Notes: generated from the letters alone by a model not told the origin. 64,000 nucleotides of DNA from Chlorokybus atmophyticus (GCA_009103225.1 RHPI01000772.1:22760-86759), one strand, 5' to 3'; numbered from the stretch's first letter, positions 47,700 to 60,379 are shown. Program-made: numbers and translations.

Positions 47700-48850
47700 G
47701 GCATTGCATTGCTTGTCGGTCAGAACAGGTTACTGAAATTGACTGCACTCTTTGTGATCGTAGCGCTTTGTTGAGGCATGTCAGTTTTTCCGCTGCTGGA
47801 GGTCTGTACATGTTGTGTATTGGGCTCACAATTGCTCGCATCGTGTTGGCTGGAGCTCTTGCGTATGTTGTAGTGTATTTGGTTGTCGGTTCACGGGCTA
47901 ACATCTTATGAGAGCTTGTCCTGTCATCGCTGCAACAGTATGTGGTGCTGGGGAAAGCCGCAGCATGCAGGTTACAGCATGCAATGGCAAGGTTCTTGCC
48001 ACTGTTGGCGCAGGAGGCACGTGCTTGGTGATCTGAACAATAGGTTTTAACAATAGGCAATGCAGTTCAACCGGCAGCTATGTGCTAGCATGTGTTAGTC
48101 AGCACAAGCTGCCATAACTGTTTGTGCTATTATTGCTATTTTGTTGGTGTCTGCTGCGCTGCTGCTACCAGTCACACTCTCCGGATTGTATAGTAGCAAA
48201 TAGCAGAAATGGTATGTCAGGTCTCTTGGTAATGAACGCTTACTGGGTAGCAAAGCAGGGACGCAATATTTCAATCCACTATTTACCTACACAGAAGTGT
48301 TACTGTAGACCATCTACACCGGATCATTCGAGCATGGCATAAGTGGTAGAATATAGAGTTGTTAATTAATTGCAATTAAGAAAGTGCAGTTGTGGCAAAC
48401 AATATTGTCTAAGTATGTTTGCCACATCTGCTAAACTATCATTAGTACGCTCGTACGCAAACATACACATACACACCCACCATCAACATATTCGTGGTGT
48501 GATATTTAGGGTGGTGACATCCTGAGTATCACACAGCTGACAAGTTAAAAAGATGCAGCACGCTGCAGATAAACCATACAACTGCGTGAAAAACTTCTGG
48601 CCATACTGACTACCTAGCGATTATTATGCTGTACAAGGCAACCAGTATCACACAACTGCATAGCACAACGCCCAGACCTACCTCAACCTACACTCTACCG
48701 GCCTGCCCTACACTTCATCACCAACCCATATATCTCTACAGCCAATCTGGTGCTACACAATGTACAACTGCACTGAAGCAGCAGCGCAGTGCCACACATC
48801 CCACTGGCACTGAAGCAGTGTCCATATATACATGTTTTACAAATCGGAGT
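47700..48850. other. Intergenic region, convergent 3' ends
   Basis: RPS5 and the membrane-protein gene converge here. No extra gene recognised. Confidence 0.5.
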
Positions 48851-49675
48851 TTATATGAATGGCGCAGCAGTCGTCTGCGAGGCATAAGGCAGACACTGCG
48901 CCAGGGACAATGCCACCAACACACTCAGCATGACTACAGGCCCTCCCATGGTCGACTGCTTGCTCTTGAAGACCATGCGGTAGGAGAAGTAACCCGCCGT
49001 GAGCAGCGCGCCCGCTATGCCCATGTCGATGCCTATCTTCTGGCTGAAGTGCTGCTGCAGAACATACGACTGCAAACAGGAGAACGATTACAAAAGAGTC
49101 TATGATGCAGTGGCAACGTAGTGGAACGTATGCATGCTATGTGTGATGCAGCAACACATGCAGCAATGTTTACCGCACAGAGTACGCCCGCGAGAGCAAA
49201 TTGCGCAATGAAAGGTGAGTCCGCTTCTTCAGAGTAGAACTCTGTCATAGTTGAAAGGAACGTGTGAGCAAGGCTCGTACTGCAATAGTTAACTTTCGTC
49301 ACACGCACAAGCACATGCATATGCACGTGCATTCAGTGCGGGACCTAATGCTAAGGCCTTACGTTCTGTGAGGCAGCCGTAACCCATCCCCAGGAAGGAG
49401 TACGTGACAACAATCAGCTCCGGTACTGTCACTGCTGACGTGGACGGCCTGGAGGCCACGTCTCCAGCCCGGCGGTCGAACGAGGAGCAGGCGGCGGAGG
49501 CTGGAGCTGCATGGCGCCAGACACCCCTCACTCCCCTTCCAGCGAACACCCCCCGAACAGACTTGCATGCGCGTGTGCTGATGGCGCGGGTTGGAGATGA
49601 TGTTGACAATGACGGAGAGGTAGCTGCTGAAGACAGCATCCTCAGTGATGAGGCGGCGGCGGTGGCTGTCGTCAT
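48851..49675 (-). CDS. Small plastid membrane protein of unknown function
   Basis: Three exons fit in phase: 49675-49363, 49241-49174 and 49069-48851, giving about 199 aa. The first 85 residues are Ser/Ala/Thr/Arg-rich with few acids, as in plastid transit peptides. About four hydrophobic segments follow: VPELIVVTYSFLGMGYGCL, FIAQFALAGVLCASYVL, IDMGIAGALLTAGYFSYR and PVVMLSVLVALSLAQCL. A conserved-looking FYSEEADSP loop lies between the first two. I do not recognise the family. Exon 2 could instead begin 34 nt upstream, but only the chosen AG keeps the transit-peptide frame. A plastid envelope or thylakoid location is inferred. Confidence 0.7.
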
Positions 49676-50465
49676 GGCTGGCAAACGCAGGGCAATTCAC
49701 GCAAGCCAACTGCTGCTGGTTTGGCAGAGAAAAGCAATGCACCCACCACTACTGCGCTCGCAATCAACACGACTACGAAAAGCAAGAGCAGATGCTACCC
49801 CGTCAACAGCGACCCCACCGATGATAGTGGCCTCGCCTATGTGCAGAACAGTGATTTTGCTAAGGCATTGCCGCTGTGCGGCAGAACATATCACGTGAGT
49901 TGCGTAACCCATCGCCGACGTTGCGATCCAGTTACGATCTTCCTTAAGCGTAACTGAGCAAACAAGCGTATCGGCGCGCGGATGTCATGGGTTATGTCAT
50001 GCTGACGCATTGCGGGTTTATATTCTGTTAGAAATGGCAAAACCAAGTACCGGAACTCCGTCATGAAATCAGGTCCCCTGCGATACGGGGGAGCGGGGTG
50101 CTGCGCGCGCCGTGTCGCGGGGATCGACCGTGAGCCACGTCGTGCTCTGCGACCCCAAGCCAGATTTGCGAGGGCTTGGAGCGCGCCACGCGCCCGAAAC
50201 ACCCCTCGCTGTGAGAATGATGCTGGACTAAGCTGAGACAGCCCCTATCAACTCTCCTTGTGTTGTGTACAACGCATACTTGAGAGACCATTGGATTTGA
50301 AGTATGAGTGTATGTATGTATATATGCGTTTTGTAGAAAAGCCATGTAATGTACGCTTGATGAATGTGTAACAAGGTAATACACATAGCTATAAACTATG
50401 TTATAAGCATTACTCATTACATCAATTGAGCATATGTCAAAACCACATTGTACTTCAATCAGTGA
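49676..50465. other. Intergenic upstream region
   Basis: No gene recognised. Frames here are GC-rich or low-complexity. It should include the promoter of the membrane-protein gene. Confidence 0.5.
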
Positions 50466-50470
50466 GACAT

Positions 50471-50547
50471 TGTAACGGGAAGGTACATTAATTACCACAA
50501 ATCGACCATAAAGCACCAAGTCTTTTGTGGTCGAGTGGGCTGTGACA
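50471..50547 (+). repeat. TRIM LTR 1
   Basis: 77 bp, TG to CA. The TSD copy GACAT immediately precedes it. Confidence 0.93.
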
Positions 50548-50935
50548 TTGGTCATCGGAGCTTGAGACCCGGGTTCGATTCCTGCCTTGCACACGAATTC
50601 CGCGGTCGTTGTTTCTCGATCCAATAATCGTAAATGGTCACTTGATGAGTGCCATCATCGATGGGTCGCGACTTGCCTAATGGCAGTCGCGCCGAAGTGA
50701 CCTGACCAGTTCAGTCGGCGCGGCAGGGCGCGACCTGCCTATCGCGGCGACGCGACCTGTGGGGCCGGCAGCGGAGCTGAGCTCCGGGAGCTCTATGCGC
50801 GCGCTGACCGGTATGGGCCTAAATTAGCCGGTCCTTGGCTGTGGGGCCGGTGACCGACCCTAACAAACCCCTTGGGTAATTCCCCAGCTGACCGCGCAGC
50901 TGCCGAGGACGTCAGCGTTCTTAAGTGGGGGGGAA

Positions 50936-51014
50936 TGTAACGGGAAGGTACATTAAATTACCACAAATCGACCATAAAAGCACCTAGTCTTTTGTGGTCG
51001 AGTGGGCTGTGACA
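50936..51014 (+). repeat. TRIM LTR 2 (shared middle LTR)
   Basis: 79 bp. It is preceded by the polypurine tract and followed by the primer-binding-like site, so it serves as 3' LTR of one unit and 5' LTR of the next. Confidence 0.93.
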
Positions 51015-51388
51015 TTGGTCATCGGAGCTTGAGACCCGGGTTCGATTCCTGCCTTGCACACGAATTCCGCGGTCGTTGTTTCTCGATCCAATAATCGTAA
51101 ATGGTCACTTTATGAGTGCCATCATCGATGGGTCGCGACTTGCCTAATGGCAGTCGCGCCGAACTGACCAGTTCAGTCGGCGCGGCAGAGCGCGACCTGC
51201 CTATCGCGGCGACGCGACCTGTGGGGCCGGCAGCGGAGCGCTATGCGCGCGCTGACCGGTTTGGGCCTAGATTGGCCGGTCCTTGGACGGTGGGGCCGGT
51301 GACCGACCCTAAATCAGACCCCTGGGAAGATTCCCCAGCTGATGGCCGCCAGCTGCCGAGGACGTCAGCGTTCTTAAGTGGGGGGGAA

Positions 51389-51466
51389 TGTAACGGGAAG
51401 GTACATTAATTACCACAAATCGACCATAAAAGCACCAAGTCTTTTGTGGTCGAGTGGGCTGTGACA
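51389..51466 (+). repeat. TRIM LTR 3
   Basis: 78 bp. It is followed directly by the second TSD copy GACAT. Confidence 0.93.
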
Positions 51467-53480
51467 GACATCGTACTTTTTGTGCGCTATAATATGTTGC
51501 ATCATCGATATGTACTGTCGTGCAAGTAAGGCTCGACTGTGGGGTGTCTCGCAGTGGAGGTACACAAGCTAGCGTGCGCTGGCGTAGCGAGTAGATGATG
51601 CTGCAGTGTAGCATGCATGGTGTAAAGCAAAGAGGACAAAAATGGCGAAGCGTGTGGTGGTGAGGTAGTAGGTGCTGAGACGGCAAGAAGGGGAAAACAA
51701 ATTGTGTGGTTCCCTTAACTTGATATATAGTGGTAATCACTCAACAAGCTGCTGAGCAAGGACGCGTGGGGAAATGCGGGTAGCCGCTATGTGCATTACT
51801 GCGGCAGTCACGCAGTGGTTGTGTGTCAATGTGTAGCTAAATGAGATCACACACTACAAGCACCAAGTATGCAAGTGCGAGCAAATGCAGTCACCACTGA
51901 TCCGTGGATGAGGGTCAAGCAAGCACTGCAACTGTTTGCAAATGTTGCAGTGTGCAGATAACGGTTGCAATTGCCACAAGTATGCGAGCAATGGGTGTCC
52001 ACTGACAAATGTACGGGGTCGAAGGCAGATACAGGGGTGGAACAACCATCAGTCAGTAGAGTAGGCGGTCTGCTGGTAATGCGTGCACAACTACCACTGG
52101 AGTACTTGTACAGTTGAAGCCTACTTAGCTGAGCCTCGTGCGCTCATCGACTTCATGGTTGGTTCACCGTTCAGTCTGGGCAAGCGTCACCGCCACTTTT
52201 GCTCCAGTCCGTCCACTTGCAACTCGATGCCGAGGCTTTTTCGGACTGCGCCTATGTCGGCTGTCAACACGGCCTGCCGCCATAAGGATCGCGTCTTGAT
52301 TAGTAGAGGTCAGTGCTGGTGGTCGGCTGCCACGCGGCCTCCCGCTTTAAACACTACGTCTTGATTGGCGGGCCTGATATCGACAATTTGAAAGCAGATT
52401 TATTGATTTGAATGCCAAAAGCACAAACACGCGTGCACGGTGAGGTGCGAGGAAGTGGGTGTCGACGGTTATCACCGTAAGAGTGGTGACGCTGCAATTT
52501 GCTAAAACCCCGCTAATGTATGCAATCAATCTTAAGTGTATTATATGTCTACTCTCATAAAATGCATAACTTAATTGCTAAATAATTGCTAAAGGATTGC
52601 AAAGTGCTATTTTATGGTTATGTTTTTACCCTCAACGATATAATGCTTTCATTGACATGTAATGCTGTCGCATGTAGCGACACATGATACCAATAAGATT
52701 TTTCGTGCACCTGCACTATTTACTATCATAGTGAAATATGTAATGCCCATGATGTTAATAGTTGATAATGTCACGACAGTTTGCTATAGTAGTATAAGGG
52801 TTGCCTCAAATGCTTGTAGTTGCAAATTGTAAATCGTAATTACACGATCTTAAGCTCCTCATATAAAGCATACAATTACATGCACGTGATATCGCGTGCA
52901 TGTAACTGGCTTTTAATACTGCATATGAATTGTTTCGAATACAATATAAGTAACTTGGCATAATGCCGCAAAAAAGACCATAAAACATCACGTTTATGCT
53001 TTATGCAACTCTTGCCATAAAGTAAAGTAAAAATACTTTTGACACATGCTGAACTTGACGTAAAAATGTTAGGTGTTTAATAAAATAACCCAAGTATGCA
53101 AGTAGGATGGACATCATGAAGTGAAGTTTCTCGTTTTATAGTATCATCAATATATTTGTGCAACATAATTGAAGTATGAGAAATTTTGCATAATCATATA
53201 GACACACATATAATTATACAAAGATACATTAACTTGCAAGAAGTTATATCTTATATCTGAATAATAATTTTTGGACGGAATGTTTTAATGGCCACCATAA
53301 TAGCGCATGTGAGTCTCTACGGCATGCGCCGTTTTGTGGGAATTTCTTGTGCTATTGCATATTACAAATATTGTTAAAACACAGAACTATGTCATGTGCG
53401 GCACATCTTTGTGTCTCATTATACCCACAATGTTATGTTTGTATTTCAGGGTGATTGCAATGAAATATACCTTATGTTAT
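51467..53480. other. Intergenic sequence, AT-rich on the right
   Basis: No gene recognised. A 30-bp near-palindrome lies near 52877 (TTACATGCACG arms). Around 52270-52370 a GC-richer direct repeat contains CGTCTTGATT twice. Confidence 0.5.
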
Positions 53481-53726
53481 TGTTTTTGGGTGTAATACTT
53501 TTTATGAATTCATTGCACACAAATGAATACATGTTCAGTGATACATATATATATATATATACATATGTATATATATACATACAATGTAATATACTACAGT
53601 AATAGTTTTTTGGTGTAATGTATATCATGAATTGATTGCACATAAATAAATAAATACCTATTCTGTGATACACATATATATATATATATGTGTGTATTAC
53701 ATACATATACATGCTATGCATACGCA
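53481..53726. repeat. About 124-bp tandem repeat with (AT)n core
   Basis: Two diverged copies each start TTTTTGGGTGTAAT or TTTTTTGGTGTAAT, continue through TGAATT-ATTGCACA, and end in an (AT)n run. The array runs into the assembly gap, which it may have caused. Confidence 0.75.
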
Positions 53727-53792
53727 CACATAGGTGATGTGTACACACATGCACAATGATATCCATATGTGTATTGTATTCAATCGAGTTGA

Positions 53793-54116
53793 NNNNNNNN
53801 NNNNNNNNNNNNNNNNNNNNNNNNNNNNNNNNNNNNNNNNNNNNNNNNNNNNNNNNNNNNNNNNNNNNNNNNNNNNNNNNNNNNNNNNNNNNNNNNNNNN
53901 NNNNNNNNNNNNNNNNNNNNNNNNNNNNNNNNNNNNNNNNNNNNNNNNNNNNNNNNNNNNNNNNNNNNNNNNNNNNNNNNNNNNNNNNNNNNNNNNNNNN
54001 NNNNNNNNNNNNNNNNNNNNNNNNNNNNNNNNNNNNNNNNNNNNNNNNNNNNNNNNNNNNNNNNNNNNNNNNNNNNNNNNNNNNNNNNNNNNNNNNNNNN
54101 NNNNNNNNNNNNNNNN
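53793..54116. other. Assembly gap (324 N)
   Basis: Run of N next to an AT-rich tandem repeat. Open frames crossing it are artefacts. Confidence 1.
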
Positions 54117-54818
54117 GGGGCAACAAACTATTATTAAGTACCGTACATCTGTGCAATATCGTGCTTGACATGCGCACATTAAGTAGGTTGATTAAGGCTT
54201 GATTGCAAAGGTCTTATTTGAACTTCATTGAATGCTTGAATGCTGTGCAAGGCGGGCTTTATGTTCAGCCGCAAGCAGGAGGATTTCATGCTCATTGCTA
54301 GGAGAGATACATGACGGCTGGACATTGTCGCTACCGAGCTCGGGTGGGACTTGCGTTGATTGCTCGATGCTACGATGATGGCATGCGATAAGCGCTTAGG
54401 GGCAATAGCAAGCGCGTCAAAAACAGGAGGAAGTACGCTATATTCCCTCCTTTTTTAAGGCATGATGCGCCGGCGGCATTGGGCAATAAGTTTTATTAAC
54501 TCGATATCAAGACGCACGACGCCTTCGCGGAAGCGATCGGCAATAAACTTCCAGCAGGCCCTGCCATTGTGTGCTCGCCGTCGGGTGGGTGGTGCGCACC
54601 GCTGATGCACAGCAATTGGAGAGATGCTTTTGCCTAATAACGTAACACACTTACTAAATGTGTAGTACATTATAAAAGCATGCTAAGTTTTCAATACAGT
54701 TCAATCATGCCTAATTGACCAACACTGTTGTGTTGGGCTAACACAGCCATCCGCGAGCAATGATGCAAGCACAGCGAATGCAATGCTAGCCACCCATCGC
54801 CGTCGCTGCCTACATGGT
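54117..54818. other. Intergenic sequence between gap and TIR element
   Basis: No gene recognised in these 702 bases. Confidence 0.5.
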
Positions 54819-56847
54819 CGTTGCAAATTTTACACGGTGACTGACGAGAGACTGAGGGACTGTTGAATGCCTGACCCTATCTAACCCTAACGGACCTAAC
54901 GACTTGGGCCACTAAGGGACTGAATAAACCGCCGGTGCGTGTTGTGGACAATAATCAATTGCCGACCGCCGATCGTACAGTACAGTGGACTGTTGCCTAT
55001 CGGTGATGACATGACATCAACATATTTTGACGGCCGACCGCCGGTCATACTGCTTCCGTAACGGCGACCTACCTGTAATGGCAATTAAGTGTATATTCAG
55101 GCGCCTAACAGCGACGGTCGATACCGGTGCGTCGGAGTTGACCCGCGGCCGGCCGTCGGTCGTACATAAGCCGCGGCGGCGACTAACCTACATTAGCAAG
55201 CAAGTGACCACTCATTTCAATCAAGTCTCATAAGAGGGACGAGCGATGGCGAGTACCTATCAGTCCGGTTAGTTATACTCGGCACACTTAGTGGAACAAT
55301 AGTACCATTGCGATGGTACAACAGTTCCATCAAAGTACCATACACGGTACTCATCATTCAATGGTACAACGGTGCTGTCGTACCACATTAGTGGTACGAC
55401 TGTACCATTGAACTTGAAGACGTCGAGCATTTAAAAGGCAGCGTTTCAAACGCTGAACGGCTTCATTTACAAGGACAATTATGCGGCGGTGGCGGCGACG
55501 GCGGCGGTGGCATTGGCGGTGGTGGCGGCGGCGGCGGCGGCACGGTTGGTGAGTTTGTGTATATGTGTGTACACAGAGTAGTTGAGTTGCATGTGCATGA
55601 TGGTGTTATGTTAAATGCAACAGCGCAACCCGCCCTTCTTACAGGCTAGGCCAGGGGCGGCGGCGGCGGCATGGTAGGTGAGTTTCTTTGTATGTGTGTG
55701 TATGATACCGTTGTGTTGACGCGTTCTTGCCGACCAGGCCAAGCGGAGGAGGAGCGGTGAGGGCGGCGCAGGCGCGGAGGAGTAGAGAGTGGAGGAGCGG
55801 CGGCTGAGTATAAGGGTAGAGTATATAGGGTAGTAGTAGTAGTAGCTTAATGTTATAGTAGTAGTAGTACTAGTAGCTCAATGTAGTTTACATTGTAGTG
55901 TAGCAACATGTTACAATGTTTATTGTTATTACATTTTTGAATTAGTCAAGTTATTATATTATATAATATACTTGTGACTCGTCGTCTCTCACAGTTGACT
56001 ACAATCACATGCAGTACCTGCTCATGACTGAATGGTACCGATAGGTATTGGGGACAGTGACGTCAGGTACCTTGAAGGCACCATAAGGTACGTGATAGTT
56101 GGGTACAGTCTACCCCCGTTAAAAGACTTCGCTTTAAGGGAATAACCCCGCTAAGATCATGGATTATCAAAAGACCAATGGTTTTACAGGCAAATATCTT
56201 CGGTTAGTGGAATAGTCTTGTACGTAATAAGACTAAAGAGAAGACTTGAAAATTTAAGTGGGCTCAGTCTTGTAACGGGGGAATACCTTGTTAATAGCAT
56301 AATTGTCTTGTTGATATTAGAATAATATTATATAAATTAAATCATTAAATTCATATATTGTATTGTATGGTTTATAGAGGAAATATGAATCTGAATTTTG
56401 CCACGTCAGCAAATGATGACGTGGCTTGAGGTTATCGGTCGATACCCCATTAACAAAATATATATCCTTTAAATGATAAAAGAATATATAGTCTTATAAG
56501 CGCCAAGAGAATAACCCCGTTAGTGGAATGAAAAGTTGAAAGATAAACGTGATTCTTATAACGGGGGTAGACTGTACCTTTAAGGTACGGTCGCCGGTAC
56601 CTAACTATTGGGTACCGGTTAGGTAGGTCAAGTCCCCTTTGCTTGACTGATGGGTGTTTAACAGGTACTTGTTAGTCTAGGTCAGTCCCTTAATTAAAAC
56701 GGCCGCCGCCTCATGGTAACGACGTTATACTCAGGTCTTTGTATCGAGATTACAGGTGGATTAAGGTACGACAGTCTAAATGAGTATCCTCAGGTGCACG
56801 GCCGTTACCAATATTTCATCGGCTGGCAGGGGAAACAATTTACGACG
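54819..56847. mobile_element. Non-autonomous TIR element, copy A
   Basis: It begins CGTTGCAAATTTTAC and ends with the inverted form (reverse complement CGTCGTAAATTGTTT). Copy B at 60147-61758 has the same order of blocks in the same direction. These are CACGG-ACTGACNAG, TGCCTGACCCTATCT, repeated GGCCGACCGYCGGTCGT-like words, a GGTAC hairpin cluster, a GGC tract, a (TAG)n tract, and GAGTATCCTCAGGT near the end. A 2-bp repeat (GT) flanks it. Without the nested MITE it is about 1.56 kb. No transposase seen. Confidence 0.75.
56106..56574. mobile_element. pogo/Tc1-mariner-like MITE nested in copy A
   Basis: The 469-bp element has 21-bp TIRs (left CAGTCTACCCCCGTTAAAAG, right identical except one base) and is flanked by TA on both sides (56104-56105, 56575-56576). 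CAGT ends with TA duplications are typical of pogo/Tigger-like elements. Copy B of the host element lacks this insert, confirming its boundaries. No coding capacity. Confidence 0.92.
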
Positions 56848-58728
56848 GTGCTGTTGGCCTATGACGCTAGTGGCTCCATCTGCAGCGAGCTCCAGCCCGC
56901 CACGACCATCATCGCCGTGGCTTCAAGCTCCAGCAACATCCGACCATGCGCCCGTTGTTGGAATGGCACCACGTACCTACCGAGGAGTTACAGCAGTTGC
57001 CCACGCAAGTACGCCGCCTGCCTGGCGCATGTCTTCAACACCTCCACAAAAGCCCCCAACCATCCCATTGGTCTCTACTGCCAATGGATAGAACATGTCC
57101 GACGGCGGGTGATTACTTTATTTGCGCCGCCATTCTCCACGTCACGCGCGCCCGCCAAATGCGGCAGTGGGTGGCGTGCGCGCTGCAACACGACATGGCC
57201 ATCATTAAGCGTGGCGCAGCGGCGGCGGCGGCGATGGCAGATAGGGCGCCGGTGCCGACCGGTCTATTGCCGATTGAGGCTGGGGCCTCGACTATCTCGA
57301 CGGCACTGGCAATGGCGTAACTCGGCCGATGGCGGTGGTAGGGTAGCATAGCCGGCGTGTGTACAGGAAACAGAAGGTGCTATTACAAGCATACAGTTTG
57401 CAGCCAGGAGTTCTAACTACATGTGTATGTGTACATTGTTTTGAAAACAGCAAAGCAATGACAGCTAGTGTACATGCGATAGTGTGTGGGACGTGATTAC
57501 TGGGGGATGACATGTTATAATTGATGTTTACGTTATATATCATGCGGGCGATTGTTGCCGCAATATTCCTTCGCAACTTGTACAAAATTGTCAATGGGTC
57601 AAGTTCAAGACTCTTGAGTGGGATCATGACCAACTAGTGGATTTATCTTTTGGGGCTAAGAGACGAAACGAAAGTTTGCACTCAGGCTACCTCAATACCT
57701 GCACTTCAAACTGCACAGCTGATCCTTGCGCAGCATACTTATACATAACACTTATGTTAGCAACCTTGATACGCTAGCTCTTATAGTATATGTTGCATGT
57801 TATGCCAGTGAAGGACTTGAGCTAGGTTGTGTCGGGATATGACTACATGCAGGGGAATAACAGACTGTGGGCTGGTTGTAGGCATGAGGTAGTTAGATAT
57901 GCTTGTAGAAGCAAATCTAGACAATAACGTCTGTTGAGTTTTGTGATGGAAAGGTAGACAAGGATGTTATTGAGTGAGGGGAAGTGCATTTGGCGAGTTA
58001 CTGTCAATGTAACCGGACATCAGCTCAAATCTGGTGGGTGTAATTGGGGCTATTTCGGGAGTTGTGAGTGGAGAAGGACTGGTGGAAGGAGTGGGCATCC
58101 ATGTGGCAGTCAAGAGCTGGTCATGGAGACGATCTACTTGGTATTGGAGGCGTGGATTGGAGCGGGAGCTGAAGGAGAGCAAGTTTGAGTAGCTTTGACC
58201 ATGGTCTAGTGCATTCTTGGTTGTGCTAGCTTAATTCATGTGTCATTGACTTGTTTATTGTACAAGTAGTGTGACTGAACAGATGTAGCTATTTAGTCAG
58301 CAAGATACCATACCATACCATACCAAGTTACAAGTGCCATTTAAGTGCCATAACATTAGTGCAATACATCTTTGTGTGTTGTATGCAATTGGTGCCTTAA
58401 CTAAGGCTGTTGTTGTGTGAGCGTGTGACACAAGCGCATACCATCATGCCCTGCTCAGCAAGTACATCTACAAAAAGGACGCGAACGTCATCATCACCCT
58501 CATGTAGACTGTTCACTACACATGTGAATAGACATAGTAGTGTATGAGTAATAGGAGTAAACATTGCATGAAGTTGCAGTGTTGTGTATGAGTAGCAGCA
58601 TTGTCGACATGTGCTAGTGGGTGCATTGAGGTAACATGGCATCGAGCACACGTGGCGCGACATGCACCTCAAGCATACCACTGCTTGAAGGCTTTTTCTT
58701 TCCTACCATACAATAAGCTGGGGTCGTC

Positions 58729-58755
58729 ATGATGGCATTTGGTAAATGCCATCAT
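58729..58755. repeat. 12-bp hairpin
   Basis: The arms ATGATGGCATTT and AAATGCCATCAT are exact reverse complements with a 3-nt loop. Confidence 0.85.
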
Positions 58756-59335
58756 ATTTAGTGCCTGTGAGGCCCACAAGCAAGCACCCGCCCGAGCGTG
58801 TTAGGTTCAACCGCATCTCGTATGTTGTTTTCATGGCCTTATGCGTTTCTGTCACAGAGGTGCTGCAGTTCAAGAGTAGAACATGAGACTAGCGCTTCGA
58901 GGTTTGATGCAGCATTGCTGAGTGTATAGCTTATATGAGTGTATATCCACCGCGGAACTTTGTAAGGGCATGCCGATCCTCCGCATGCTTCTTGGGAGGG
59001 TTGGTTGAGATGTCTATCAGAGCCGAATAGTCCACGGGCTCTTGCAAGCCTGGCTCCGTTAGTTAGTATAGATGTGAATGTACAAGCGTTTGTTCACTGC
59101 GTGTTGCACCACAGTGAGCATAGACAGATACGGAGCGTGGCCCTAGTCAATGCTACATAAACATAGCAGCTCTGCTCATTGCAATGGCAGCATAAGCAAG
59201 TGCCATAACATGCTGGTCTTTCTACCACAATTGACTTGGAGCAAGCTGAGAAGTTGTAGATGGTTTGCGTATTGGGGATCATTGTCACGGACTCCTTAAC
59301 AATGATGCTCAGTACAAGGTCTATATATAGGTGAG

Positions 59336-59367
59336 TTCACGTAGTCGCTCCGGAGCGACTGCGTGAA
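59336..59367. repeat. 32-bp palindrome
   Basis: The arms 59336-59351 and 59352-59367 (TTCACGTAGTCGCTCC and its complement) match at 15 of 16 positions with no loop. Confidence 0.9.
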
Positions 59368-60146
59368 ATGGTGGCCCTCTTTACCTGATATTGCTTGCGA
59401 AGCGTGTCGGGATTATAGAGAGCATACTCCACCCGGTACAGCTTGGGTGGTGTAACTGCAACGCAAACAAAGATATATGACATCATTATTGCTTGTCAGA
59501 TCAGTTCTCTGTCTTTCTCTCTTCAACAAGAGAGGGAACAAGTCGCGTGAGAGCATATGCATGCGGAAGAGTAGCGCGCCTGGAGAAAGAGGCTTGCGGA
59601 ATGCCAAACCTGACGAGTCAACGGTGATGTGTCTTATTTGCACCAAAGTAGCAGATGGGATGGATGTCGCATATATCCGCGGGTTGTCTCGCCATGCAGC
59701 GACGCTATAGATCTGAGATTGCGTAGAGTTTTACGACGATGACCAAATGTTAAAGAAGACAAAGCACAGCCCTTTCGGCATGGCTGCACAAATGCATGCG
59801 CGTCAGAATGTGGTGTACACTCACACACACGTACATGCGTGCTAGCGCATATGTGCTTGTGAGAGAGAGGGTGCGATAACTGAGAGCTGAATCATGTTGC
59901 CATGGCACAATGTCGCAAAAATAAACTCATCATGTGTCCCACATGAGGTATCCACAGCGAAATCCTCAGTGTTTTTGCCGCTGTAACGGAGCTCAGTCAC
60001 AGTCCGTTCAAATAATCATGAGGCCGTGCAACGTAATCCGCGCGCATTCAAAACTATTTGGAGCATGTTTGGAGGCGCCTTCTCTATTCAATGAACGATG
60101 TCTGTGCAATAACATGCAGCATTGAGAGTGCAGATGAAGAGGGAAA

Positions 60147-60379
60147 CGTCGCAAATTTTACACGGTAACTGACAAGGGACTAAGGGACTGACGAGTGCCT
60201 GACCCTGCCTGACCCTATCTGACGTAACGGATTGGTCCATAAAGGGACTTTTCAGGACGGCCGTTACTATCAAGCAACATATACCGACGGCAAGCGGTCG
60301 ACCGATAAGTACAATCGACGGCGGCCTGCCTGCGACGGCAACACCGCATTATATATATATATGTATATCTATAAGGTAT

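Larger units (their letters stand above)
50471..51466 (+). mobile_element. TRIM retrotransposon with three LTRs
   Basis: Three near-identical terminal repeats of 77-79 bp begin TGTAACGGGAAGG and end CTGTGACA. They enclose two similar internal segments of about 375-390 bp. The whole is flanked by a perfect 5-bp target-site duplication (GACAT at 50466-50470 and 51467-51471). Right after LTRs 1 and 2 comes TTGGTCATCGGAGC, a plausible primer-binding site of the initiator-Met class (usual form TGGTATCAGAGC). Right before LTRs 2 and 3 comes the purine tract AAGTGGGGGGGAA. No protein is encoded. These are the marks of terminal-repeat retrotransposons in miniature. The LTR-internal-LTR-internal-LTR form is a known tandem arrangement made by recombination. 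Confidence 0.93.
56848..60146. other. Repeat-flanked intergenic region
   Basis: Overlapping frames at 56713-57351 in all three plus-strand phases reflect GC-rich composition. None has a family motif or intron support, though the frame 56946-57320 (ending IEAGASTISTALAMA) is the most protein-like. The rest has no recognised gene. It contains an (ATACC)n run near 58306-58325 and two palindromes (58729-58755, 59336-59367). Confidence 0.45.

Noticed and set aside
51116-51409. 97-codon plus-strand frame
   Set aside because: It lies inside the TRIM internal region and third LTR, and the first internal copy has no matching intact frame.
56713-57351. 212-codon frame with overlapping frames in other phases
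   Set aside because: It starts inside the TIR element, is GC-rich, has no motif, and other phases are equally open; I kept it only as a note.
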